The position numbers and the translations under genes were made by a program. Below, piece by piece: positions 1 to 6,766 of a DNA stretch of 9,351 nucleotides. Within the stretch, counting starts at the first letter, position 1. Every line of letters begins with the position of its first letter. The stretch is from JASFWK01 sp050049355 (GTDB lineage: Bacteria; Chloroflexota; Anaerolineae; B4-G1; DUEL01): assembly GCA_050049355.1 (NCBI GenBank), contig JASFWK010000084.1, positions 1-9,351 of the forward strand, in the 5' to 3' direction. The notes beneath the pieces were generated by a model that saw nothing but the letters and a program-made list of their open reading frames with translations, did not search any database and was not told where the DNA came from.

Positions 1-218
1 GCCACGTAGCCGGTGACTCGCTCGCCGGAAGGAGTTCCCTGCACCGGCAAGCCGCGTCCTTCGGTCAGCTCGTGGATGTAGGCGTAATGACCGCCCGCGT
101 CGGGCGATTCGAAGATGGGGATGGTGACGCCGTATAGGATTGCCACCGCTACGTAGAGTAACACGAGAACGACAGCGCCCCAGTGGTCGAACTGCCTCCT
201 GCTCCATTTCCTAGGCAT
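1..218 (-). CDS. N-terminal fragment of a class B-like GT-C membrane protein, 3' end outside the window
   Basis: About 72 residues are visible. A basic start (MPRKWSRRQF) is followed by a membrane segment at about 14-32 and then PIFESPDAGGHYAYI (34-48), clearly related to the region around APDEALHY and YDEWGHY in the two class B genes upstream. An in-frame TAA three codons before the ATG fixes this as the first possible ATG. It follows the 650-residue gene after 19 bases, with only a weak purine stretch (AAAGAG) before the start. The usual Glu after the catalytic-position Asp is Ala (Asp40-Ala41), unlike all other members whose N-terminus is in the window. The gene is too short for automated gene calling at the window edge, but the homology and position make it convincing. 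Whether it has beta domains cannot be seen. Confidence 0.8.
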   Translation of the reverse strand, partial: MPRKWSRRQFDHWGAVVLVLLYVAVAILYGVTIPIFESPDAGGHYAYIHELTEGRGLPVQGTPSGERVTGYV

Positions 219-237
219 TGCTCTTTAGCTCACTTCA
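219..237 (-). other. 19-base gap between the fourth and fifth genes
   Basis: This is the only non-coding stretch in the window. It separates the TAG of the 650-residue gene from the ATG of the fifth gene. It contains an in-frame TAA for the fifth gene and a weak purine run. It is too short for a promoter plus terminator, so the fifth gene most likely belongs to the same transcript. Confidence 0.75.
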
Positions 238-2190
238 CTAGCGTCCCGGTTGGATCTGGACAGCTTCAAACACGAAACGATCCGCTGGCTGTTCCGGCGA
301 AGGATCCGCGAGCAGCACGCGGCGATTCTCGTCCCCTTCAACTGCCAAACTCACCTCCAGATGGTATGTTCCCGGCGGTGTCACTGGGTTCAGGTTCAGG
401 TCGAAGTGGGTCTCGATCACCCCGTCCGATGGCCACTCGGCAGGTGGGTAGCGATCGAATAGATCGGGTCTGCGATCCGCTTCCAGGTTCCCGCCCCACA
501 CGCCGAACGAGCCATCTACCAGGCGGACCAGGGGGCGGAAGGAGAGATCATCCGCATGGGCCTCCCGGCGCCAGTAGAGAACGACGTGGAGCCAGTTGCT
601 TGGGGGGTGGGAGTGATGATCGGTAGCCCTTAGGCTAGTGGCGTCGAGCGAGTAGCCAACGACGCATATGCCGTTCTGAAAGCACATGTCCAGGGGACGG
701 ACCTCATTGGGAAGAGCGGGATATGTAAACCGCGCTTGATATCCGACCAGCGTGATCTCCCTGTTGGGGAACTGCATTGTCATGATGGGAAAGGCGTTGT
801 TGGCCACCTCACGCAGCTTGTTGCCCGGAGCCATCACCTGATCGTGGTTTAGAACCAGCCACAGGTGGTCATAGTGCTCTGCCTTGCGCTGATAGAAGGG
901 CCAGGGATCGTAGGGATCCTCGCCGAAGCCGGTGACATCTGATTCGCCATGGTAGTAGCGTTCGAACGCGTAGCTCATGTAGTAGGCAGAGATAACTACT
1001 AGATCGTTCGGGCCCTCATGGTTCTCAACGTAGTCGGCCGCAAAACGCCAATCAGGTCTGTGGACCATCGGATCGGTAAGGTCGCGCGCCACGCCATTCA
1101 GCATCAGCGTCCCAAGCACGAGAATGGCGATTCCCACAGGCCGCCAAAGGTGGGAGAGAGCTTCCACGCCGCAGGCCACGAGCACGAACAGGGCGGGCAC
1201 GATGGCGGAGAGATACTTGGCGGCGTACACCGGTGCCCTGAACGAGACCGCATAGAAGATAAGCACGGGCACGAAGGCATGGAATAGAACCACCCATCTC
1301 TCGGTGCGACGACGAAGGAGCAGCGCCAGACTGCCCACAAGTATCAGGCCAACGGGAAGCAGGAAGGCCGGCCACGAGACCTGGGAGGCGGGGATGCGGT
1401 AGAAGTACTTGCCGACGGCATCGCGAACTAGAATACCCAGAGGCACAAATCCTCGCCACACGTCATTGGGGTTGTAGTTCTTCACAACTCTCCAAGCGAC
1501 TCGAATAAGGGGCAGATGTGCAACTCCTAACAGAGACATCGCCGTGACGTAGGGTAACAGACGCCTTCTTCTACGCCAACCCAGCGCGATGGCCATCGCA
1601 GCCTGACTGGCGACCAGGAACGCGCCGAAGAGGTGACTGTAGAGGACAGTAGACACGAGAGAGGCATAGATAAGCCAGCGCCACCACCTGCCTTTGCGAA
1701 ACGCCTCCAACAGAGCCAGGCTGGAGGCGACGGCGACCAACATGTGGAGCGCGTACATCCTCGCCTCTTGAGCGAACCAGAGGGTGAACGGTGAGAAAGC
1801 GAACAGCCAGACGGATGTGGCAGCTGCCTGGTCCGTCAGGAGCCTGCGGACCCACTGGAACAAGAGGGGCATGGTAAGCACGGCGAAGATCACGGATAGG
1901 AAGCGGATCGCAAAGTCTGAATCGCCTACCACGTGGCGCCACCCAAACAGCAACAGGTAGAATAGCGGACCATTGTGCTGAGGCTGAACGATCCTGTGAA
2001 CTGTCCCTGCCAGGCTCCCCCTTGTGAAATGGAGTGACATGACCTCATCGAACCACATGCTTTGGAGAGTGAGCGTGCCCGTCTGGAGAGAATAGGCGAC
2101 AAACACAATCAGAAGCACGCCGAGCTTGATCCACAGCCTCTGGCGCTCAGCAGCTCTCTTCTTCTCGGTCATTCTCTCACAGTTCTTCAT
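238..2190 (-). CDS. GT-C (GT39/PMT_2-like, class A) membrane glycosyltransferase with one divergent C-terminal beta domain
   Basis: Complete 650-residue protein. A basic N-terminus (1-20) leads into a membrane segment (about 21-40), then MWFDEVMS (45-52) with the presumed catalytic Asp48-Glu49. QHNGPLFY (71-78) and FAQEARMY (139-146) match the layout of PMT_2-type GT39 proteins. Roughly ten hydrophobic segments end near residue 366. A soluble segment (about 370-500) has FERYYHGESD (409-418), resembling the class A gene at the far end of the operon. One beta domain occupies about 505-645; it keeps VGY (511-513), VLYW (537-540) and PPGTYHLEVS (605-614) but lacks the VFVHL and YPTS motifs. ATG is preceded by AAGAGGAG, two bases upstream, and overlaps the previous stop; Met7 is a possible alternative start with weaker upstream context. 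Probably transfers a sugar from a polyprenyl carrier; substrate and acceptor are not predictable. Confidence 0.88.
   Translation of the reverse strand: MKNCERMTEKKRAAERQRLWIKLGVLLIVFVAYSLQTGTLTLQSMWFDEVMSLHFTRGSLAGTVHRIVQPQHNGPLFYLLLFGWRHVVGDSDFAIRFLSVIFAVLTMPLLFQWVRRLLTDQAAATSVWLFAFSPFTLWFAQEARMYALHMLVAVASSLALLEAFRKGRWWRWLIYASLVSTVLYSHLFGAFLVASQAAMAIALGWRRRRRLLPYVTAMSLLGVAHLPLIRVAWRVVKNYNPNDVWRGFVPLGILVRDAVGKYFYRIPASQVSWPAFLLPVGLILVGSLALLLRRRTERWVVLFHAFVPVLIFYAVSFRAPVYAAKYLSAIVPALFVLVACGVEALSHLWRPVGIAILVLGTLMLNGVARDLTDPMVHRPDWRFAADYVENHEGPNDLVVISAYYMSYAFERYYHGESDVTGFGEDPYDPWPFYQRKAEHYDHLWLVLNHDQVMAPGNKLREVANNAFPIMTMQFPNREITLVGYQARFTYPALPNEVRPLDMCFQNGICVVGYSLDATSLRATDHHSHPPSNWLHVVLYWRREAHADDLSFRPLVRLVDGSFGVWGGNLEADRRPDLFDRYPPAEWPSDGVIETHFDLNLNPVTPPGTYHLEVSLAVEGDENRRVLLADPSPEQPADRFVFEAVQIQPGR
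256..678 (-). repeat. Single divergent beta-sandwich-like domain at the C-terminus of the fourth gene
   Basis: Residues about 505-645. CVVGYSLD and VVLYW mark the opening strands, separated by a His-rich insert (TDHHSHPPSNW). RLVDGSFGVWGG and FDLNLNPVTPPGTY resemble unit 1 of the first gene more than any class B unit. The VFVHL and PTSxW signatures are absent, so assignment to the same fold is less certain here. Confidence 0.6.
691..1083 (-). other. Soluble inter-domain segment of class A, fourth gene
   Basis: Residues about 370-500. The order of elements matches the first gene: a D(L/V)VVIS strand, FERYYHGESDVTGFGED and a DHLWLVLNH strand. It is named here because it separates class A from class B and is not covered by the membrane or beta-domain descriptions. 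Confidence 0.55.
2187..2190 (-). promoter_or_regulatory. ATGA stop/start overlap, third junction
   Basis: TCAT on the plus strand gives ATGA on the coding strand, joining the 761- and 650-residue genes. AAGAGGAG (2193-2200), within the last codons of the upstream gene, is the best Shine-Dalgarno match in the operon, though it is only two bases from the ATG. Confidence 0.9.
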
Positions 2191-4472
2191 GGCTCCTCTT
2201 GCCCGCCTTCGGATCTCACCCGCACCGTTCCCAACGGGACAGCATCGGCGGGGAGCTGCGTTCCTTGTGCATCGAAGGCCGGCAGCCGCTGGCCGGTCTC
2301 CAACAGATACATTCCCACAAGAAGCGAGTATTCGCCTGGAGGTGTATCGCCAGGGATGATTATATCATGAGTGTCAATTACCGTCTCCCCGGCGCTCCAA
2401 AAGGAGGTGGGATAGCTGCCATCGCGGGGCTGTCCGTCACCCTGAGCATAGGGCAGCAGGCCAGCAGGATCGGCGAGATGGACGAAGACGGTGTAGTCAG
2501 CCGACACAGGGGCCTGTGCTTTCCAGTAGAGGGTGAGGCTGATCACCTGGCCGGGTGCGGCCTCTCGCTCGCTCACGTCGTAGCCCAGGAGCGTGATTTC
2601 CCCATTGAGGTCCGCATTCACCCGATGGGGGATCTCAATCACTGGACGGCGCTCGGGTGTAATCCCGACTCGATCTATGACCGCCATCCCCAGGGGCGCG
2701 CCGGCGCTGCTGCGGGCCGTGAGACGCCTGCCGGTTACGGGCTCATACCAGCCCACTTCGACGTGGTAGACGGCCGGAACGGGTGTCCATTCTTCAATCG
2801 GCACGTGGATGGCGTCGCAGAAAGCGTCGCCGGGCACCCATTGGCTAGTCGGGAAACGACCCAAGCCGGGGTAGGTATCGCGTCCGCCGACAATCTGCTC
2901 TCGGGGACCGAGCAGATGGATGAAATACGCGTAGTCCTCAGTCAGCGGCGCGCGGGCCTTCCAGCAGAGTGTGACGGCAATCTCTTCGCCGGGATGGGCG
3001 CTGGTATCCTCCAGTTCGTAGCCCACCAGACGGATGCCTTGGCTGAAGCGAAGGTCGGCTGGACGCGTGCGAGCAGCGATTTGATCTTCAGAGAGCAGGG
3101 GAGGGCGGGCGTAGGCAGGAGAGATGGCTGCAAGAGGAGAGAGCGATGCAGCCGCGAAGAGAAACCCGGCGAGTGTGAGGCCCGGCCACGCGGCAAAACG
3201 GCGTGGCACCAGCCGCGCCAGTCCCCATGCCAGTAGCACAGCGATGGCGCCAATCGCAGGAAACAGTAGCCGTCCCAGCGGTGCCTCAATCACCCGCATC
3301 CAGCGCAGGAGGGCGGTGACGACGACAGCAACCCAGAGTGCCAAGAGCCCCAACGACCAGGCACGGGGACCGGGACGGCGTCCAGCCTTCCAGGATCGGG
3401 CGGCCCACACCAGAAGCCCGACGATGCCGAGGCGCGCGACAATCCGCAGGATGACGTAGAAGACATTAGCCAAGCGTATGTTTCCCATCCCGAAGGCGGC
3501 CCAGAATGACTGCTCAACGCCAGATAACTGCGTCCACAGCTGCCGAATCGATAGTGGCTCTTCGTACGCCCACCAGGTCTCGAAATGCAGATTGAGGCCG
3601 AAGGGGGCGCCGTGGAGAACTGCGCTGCGCACATACCACCATCCGGCGATCACCGCGGCCAGCGTGAGCGTCACTGCCCCGGAACGGCAGATCTCGCTCC
3701 ACCGCCGGCGCTGCCACAGAGCCAGCGCAATTGGCGGGACAGCGAGCGCCAGGAGCCCAAGCGTGCTCACTTTGGAGAGGGCAGCCAAGCCTACCGTCAC
3801 CCCCAGAACGGCGGCGCGGCGGAGCGTATATCCGTGCTTCAATCCTCGCGCGATCAGCCACAGAGTCAGCGTCGAAAATGCAGCTGCGGCTGCGTCGTTG
3901 TTCACCGCAGCACTGATGAACAGGAACTGAGGGTTGAAAGCCACCAGCGCAGCGGCTCCAACAGCCATAGTGGAAGACTCGCGGAAGATCTCTCGGGCCA
4001 GCAGATAGGTTGCCCCCACTGTAATGGAACCGAAGAGCAGGTTCACCAGCCGGGTGAGGTGGACGGCCAACACTTCGCCTCGCCATGGGTAGGCCTCGGC
4101 CCTGGAGTGGATGAAGACATTCTTGTTGTCGTTGACCGTGCCCGTAGGCTGGTAGTTGTCATAATAGGGATTGGGCTGCAGCGATGCGGCAGGACCCTGA
4201 CCCATCCAGGCGATCGTCAGCGCCGCCGTCGCGTAGTAGAGCGGCGGCTGCGAACTCTCGTGCTCTGCGGGGGATTTCGCCCCCCACGGTGGCAAGCGGT
4301 GCTCTGTGGCCAAGTAGCGGGTGTAGGAGTAATGTAGGGCCTCGTCGGGCGCTTCGAAGATAGGCAGGCTGATCGAGTAGATGGCACCCAGGAGAAGGTA
4401 TGCCAAGATCACCGCTGTCAGGAGGCCCTGGCGAATCCACCGCCGCGCTCCGAGAATCTGACTTCCCATCAT
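2187..4472 (-). CDS. GT-C membrane glycosyltransferase (GT39/DUF2142-like, class B) with two C-terminal beta domains
   Basis: Complete 761-residue paralog of the gene just upstream in the operon. First membrane segment at about 15-36; APDEALHY at 41-48 is the presumed catalytic Asp-Glu loop. SQPPLYY (74-80) is followed by an outer loop with NPYY (101-104) and LTRLV (139-143). NPQFLF (180-185) with NND (191-193) comes next, and hydrophobic segments continue to about 450, including GRLLFP (400-405). The linker SPAYARPPLLS (451-461) precedes two beta domains at about 477-604 and 619-754. The second carries VFVHL (662-666), QPRDGSYPTS (681-690) and VGMY (719-722). The protein begins Met-Met; the first ATG overlaps the upstream stop, the second lies just after it. 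No Shine-Dalgarno is seen (upstream bases are C-rich), so translation probably depends on reinitiation. Likely role: transfer of a lipid-linked sugar outside the membrane; substrate unknown. Confidence 0.88.
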   Translation of the reverse strand: MMGSQILGARRWIRQGLLTAVILAYLLLGAIYSISLPIFEAPDEALHYSYTRYLATEHRLPPWGAKSPAEHESSQPPLYYATAALTIAWMGQGPAASLQPNPYYDNYQPTGTVNDNKNVFIHSRAEAYPWRGEVLAVHLTRLVNLLFGSITVGATYLLAREIFRESSTMAVGAAALVAFNPQFLFISAAVNNDAAAAAFSTLTLWLIARGLKHGYTLRRAAVLGVTVGLAALSKVSTLGLLALAVPPIALALWQRRRWSEICRSGAVTLTLAAVIAGWWYVRSAVLHGAPFGLNLHFETWWAYEEPLSIRQLWTQLSGVEQSFWAAFGMGNIRLANVFYVILRIVARLGIVGLLVWAARSWKAGRRPGPRAWSLGLLALWVAVVVTALLRWMRVIEAPLGRLLFPAIGAIAVLLAWGLARLVPRRFAAWPGLTLAGFLFAAASLSPLAAISPAYARPPLLSEDQIAARTRPADLRFSQGIRLVGYELEDTSAHPGEEIAVTLCWKARAPLTEDYAYFIHLLGPREQIVGGRDTYPGLGRFPTSQWVPGDAFCDAIHVPIEEWTPVPAVYHVEVGWYEPVTGRRLTARSSAGAPLGMAVIDRVGITPERRPVIEIPHRVNADLNGEITLLGYDVSEREAAPGQVISLTLYWKAQAPVSADYTVFVHLADPAGLLPYAQGDGQPRDGSYPTSFWSAGETVIDTHDIIIPGDTPPGEYSLLVGMYLLETGQRLPAFDAQGTQLPADAVPLGTVRVRSEGGQEEP
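2211..3044 (-). repeat. Two tandem beta-sandwich-like domains at the C-terminus of the third gene
   Basis: The units lie at about 3044-2661 and 2618-2211. Unit 1 has LVGYELE, VTLCWKA, FIHLLG, YPGLGRFPTSQWVPGD and VEVGWYEP. Unit 2 has LLGYDVS, LTLYWKAQ, YTVFVHLAD, QPRDGSYPTSFWSAGE and YSLLVGMY. Unit 1 matches unit 1 of the preceding gene, and unit 2 matches unit 2. Confidence 0.78.
4469..4472 (-). promoter_or_regulatory. ATGA stop/start overlap, second junction, no Shine-Dalgarno
   Basis: TCAT on the plus strand gives ATGA on the coding strand, joining the 765- and 761-residue genes. A second ATG (4467-4469) follows directly. The preceding coding-strand bases (CTGCCCCCGAATCA) have no purine-rich ribosome binding site, so termination-reinitiation is the likeliest way this gene is translated. 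Confidence 0.88.
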
Positions 4473-6766
4473 TGATTCGGGGGCAGTTCTATTTCACCCA
4501 AGGGTATCACGTCGTGAAGCAGGCGCGACCCATCGGCATCGAAGCACGGAAGCCGGAACAAGGTCGTCGGATCGTACATTCCAACCGTGATCTGATATCT
4601 TCCTCTTTCGCTCGGCGGAAGGGAAAGCAGATGTGTGTCTCTGATTGTCTCTCCCTCCTTCCACACCCTGGTGGGGTATGTGCCGTCCCTGGGCTGGCTA
4701 TCCCTCTGAGCGGCAAGTTGATTATCTTCATCCATTAGATGCACGAAGACAGTGTAGCCTCTCTCCATCTCGGCCAGCGCTTGCCAATAGAGGGTAATCC
4801 CAACCTCGCCTTCCCCTTCATTTTGGAGGTCGAACGCGTAGCCCACCAGGGCGACTTTGCCGCCCAGGTCGTAGTACACAGGGTTTTCCACGTCGGGTTG
4901 CTCCGGTGGCCTGATGACCAACTGGCCGAATACCGCGGGAACGGGGTCTTCGTCGCTGTCTACAGCAGTCAGCCTCTGCTCAGGGGTGGAGAAGCCTACG
5001 CGAAATCGCACAAGGCTCGGAGCCGGAACATTGGGGGTGACGGGAACCCAATAGATCTCGCGGAAGGTATCCCCCTCCTTCCACAGCGACGTGGGGAAGT
5101 TGCCATGCCCTGGATGGAGACGCAAGGCACCGAAAACCCGCGAATCTTGCCCGAGGATCCTCACCGTCAAGGTGTAATCCTGCTCCATCTCGCTCAGGCA
5201 ACGCCAGTAGAGTATCACGGGTGCCCTATTGCCCGGTGTGACCTCTTCGCGATCTAGTTCGTAGCCGAGCAATTCAATCTTGCCGCCGAAGTTGATGGTC
5301 AGCGGGCGCTCCAGATTCTGAACCTCGGAAGGCGAGAGCAGAGCAGGCTTTGCGTAGACGGGAAGAATGTATCGAAAGGGGACGAGTGTGGCAAAGGCGA
5401 ACAAGACTGAGCCCACACACACGGCGAGCGGCCTAACGATTCTCTTGGGAACTAGATTGGCCAAGCCTGTCAGTAGGAGTAGGCTGAAGGCCGAGATGGC
5501 AGGGAGAACGAATCGCCCTTGCAGCCCGAACACACTCTCACTAAAGGTGATTGGTGTGCCACCTCTAGCCACCGGTCCAACGATAGTCGGGCCTTGCGAA
5601 TTACCATCGGCTGTAAGAGTCACGTATAGAGGTGCCGAGAAGATCGCAAGGGAGTGGAGCAGAAGAACCAACACGCCGATCTTCACCAAACGGTTTGACT
5701 TCTTATCTACGAAAAAGACGGCCAGGCCCAAGCAGGCTGCCAGGCAGAAAAGGCCGACAATCTTGTAGATCCACACCTCAACACCCACGATCAAGTGTCC
5801 AAAGGCGGCGAAGAAGGTGATCAGGCAGAAATACACGGCACTGGGGAGTCGCTGCCAGTGGAGCTGTATCACCTGTGAGGGATGGGAGAGGAGAGCACCG
5901 ATTCGCAGAATGTATCCTTGGTAGCTTTCCCTAAGACCCTCCAACCACCAGGCCGAGGCTAACGCGACGCCCGTCAGCAAGAGAAGTCCCCAACCCAGGA
6001 GAGCCACCGAGACATTTCTCATTCTCAGCCACCTGACCACCGCGATCACCAAACCAATGGCCACCAGCGGGACAAGCGCCAGGCCGTTCCTCTTCGATAT
6101 CAAGGCGCCCCCCAGACATATGCCCAACCCAAAGAGATCCAAAGCCTGGGGGCTGTGCATAACGAACCTTACTAGAAAGAGGAGGACGAGACTGGCACAC
6201 GCGGTGATCATGATGTCATTGGAGACCACGCTCCCAAGAAAGAGAAACTGGGGCCAGAAGGCGTTGACCGCCATAGCTCCCAGGGCGATTGTCTTCTGCG
6301 TGGGAAACAGGGTCCGACCGATGAGATACGTGGCCCCTACGACTACGGTGCTAAGCAGCACCGAGACCAGGCGCGTGATATGGAAGGCGAGGGCCGCACC
6401 GGAGTAGGGGAAGCGTTCTTCCTCCAAATGGAGGAAGAAGTTTACACCTCCATTGCCGCCTCTATGTACGGAGTACTGATTCTCGATCGGCTCCAACTCG
6501 TCGTCGACGTCCATCCAGAAAGTGGCCAGCGCGCCCAGGACATAGTAGAGAGGAGGCTGGTGGGTCTCGTCGTTCTCCTCGACGAGTTCCCTGCGCGGAA
6601 GCTCGTGCTCGGTGGCGACGTATCTCACATAGGGATAATGTCCCCACTCATCATAGCTCTCCCAGATGGGCGTAGCGACGCTGTAGAGAACTCCCAGAAC
6701 CAGGTGGGCTATCAGAATGGATGGAGGTATCCACTTCGACCTGATGAACTCGTGCTGTCCGATCAT
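4469..6766 (-). CDS. GT-C membrane glycosyltransferase (GT39/DUF2142-like, class B) with two C-terminal beta domains
   Basis: Complete 765-residue membrane protein, probably a lipid-linked-sugar transferase. A first membrane segment (about 13-34) is followed by YDEWGHY at 38-44, the position of the acidic catalytic motif of GT-C enzymes. HQPPLYY lies at 69-75, and the first outer loop runs to HITRLV at 129-134. WPQFLF (171-176) with SND (182-184) follows, and about ten more hydrophobic segments extend to about residue 465. A short linker (PVYAKPALLS, 469-478) leads to two beta domains at about 493-617 and 632-760. The second has the full signature: VFVHL (673-677), QPRDGTYPT (691-699), VGMYDP (728-733). 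The start overlaps the previous stop and is preceded by a purine-rich GGGGGAG two bases upstream. It is the closest neighbour in kind to the gene at 2187-4472. PMT_2 versus DUF2142 as the nearest named family is uncertain; GT-C character is likely. Confidence 0.88.
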   Translation of the reverse strand: MIGQHEFIRSKWIPPSILIAHLVLGVLYSVATPIWESYDEWGHYPYVRYVATEHELPRRELVEENDETHQPPLYYVLGALATFWMDVDDELEPIENQYSVHRGGNGGVNFFLHLEEERFPYSGAALAFHITRLVSVLLSTVVVGATYLIGRTLFPTQKTIALGAMAVNAFWPQFLFLGSVVSNDIMITACASLVLLFLVRFVMHSPQALDLFGLGICLGGALISKRNGLALVPLVAIGLVIAVVRWLRMRNVSVALLGWGLLLLTGVALASAWWLEGLRESYQGYILRIGALLSHPSQVIQLHWQRLPSAVYFCLITFFAAFGHLIVGVEVWIYKIVGLFCLAACLGLAVFFVDKKSNRLVKIGVLVLLLHSLAIFSAPLYVTLTADGNSQGPTIVGPVARGGTPITFSESVFGLQGRFVLPAISAFSLLLLTGLANLVPKRIVRPLAVCVGSVLFAFATLVPFRYILPVYAKPALLSPSEVQNLERPLTINFGGKIELLGYELDREEVTPGNRAPVILYWRCLSEMEQDYTLTVRILGQDSRVFGALRLHPGHGNFPTSLWKEGDTFREIYWVPVTPNVPAPSLVRFRVGFSTPEQRLTAVDSDEDPVPAVFGQLVIRPPEQPDVENPVYYDLGGKVALVGYAFDLQNEGEGEVGITLYWQALAEMERGYTVFVHLMDEDNQLAAQRDSQPRDGTYPTRVWKEGETIRDTHLLSLPPSERGRYQITVGMYDPTTLFRLPCFDADGSRLLHDVIPLGEIELPPNQ
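4487..5290 (-). repeat. Two tandem beta-sandwich-like domains at the C-terminus of the second gene
   Basis: The units lie at about 5290-4916 and 4873-4487. Unit 1 has LLGYELD, VILYW, HPGHGNFPTSLWKEGD and a VPV strand. Unit 2 has LVGYAFD, ITLYWQAL, YTVFVHLMD, QPRDGTYPTRVWKEGE and YQITVGMYDP. The units differ from each other in the same way as the two units of the next gene. Confidence 0.78.
6763..6766 (-). promoter_or_regulatory. ATGA stop/start overlap, first junction
   Basis: The plus-strand bases TCAT read ATGA on the coding strand: ATG starts the 765-residue protein and the overlapping TGA ends the three-beta-domain protein. A purine-rich GGGGGAG (6769-6775) lies two bases upstream, inside the end of the first gene, and could act as a ribosome binding site for coupled translation. 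Confidence 0.9.

Noticed and set aside
2199..3236. 345-codon open frame on the plus strand
   Set aside because: It lies opposite the 761-residue gene, whose membrane and beta-domain motifs are clear. Its translation is low-complexity, rich in Arg, Gly and Ala, with no recognisable domain, as expected of an antisense shadow in GC-rich DNA.
4269..4285. GGGGG...CCCCCC inverted repeat resembling a terminator stem
   Set aside because: The stem is only about five pairs with no T-run, and it sits inside the coding region of the third gene near the QPPLYY motif. It is probably chance in GC-rich coding sequence.
3585..4337. 250-codon open frame on the plus strand
   Set aside because: It is antisense to the conserved membrane part of the 761-residue gene, and its composition is typical of a shadow frame.
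2211..5290. Possible recent DNA duplication of the two class B genes
   Set aside because: The similarity is clear in protein motifs, but the nucleotide sequences do not show long identical stretches by eye. The duplication is therefore old, with no sign of recent amplification or recombination.
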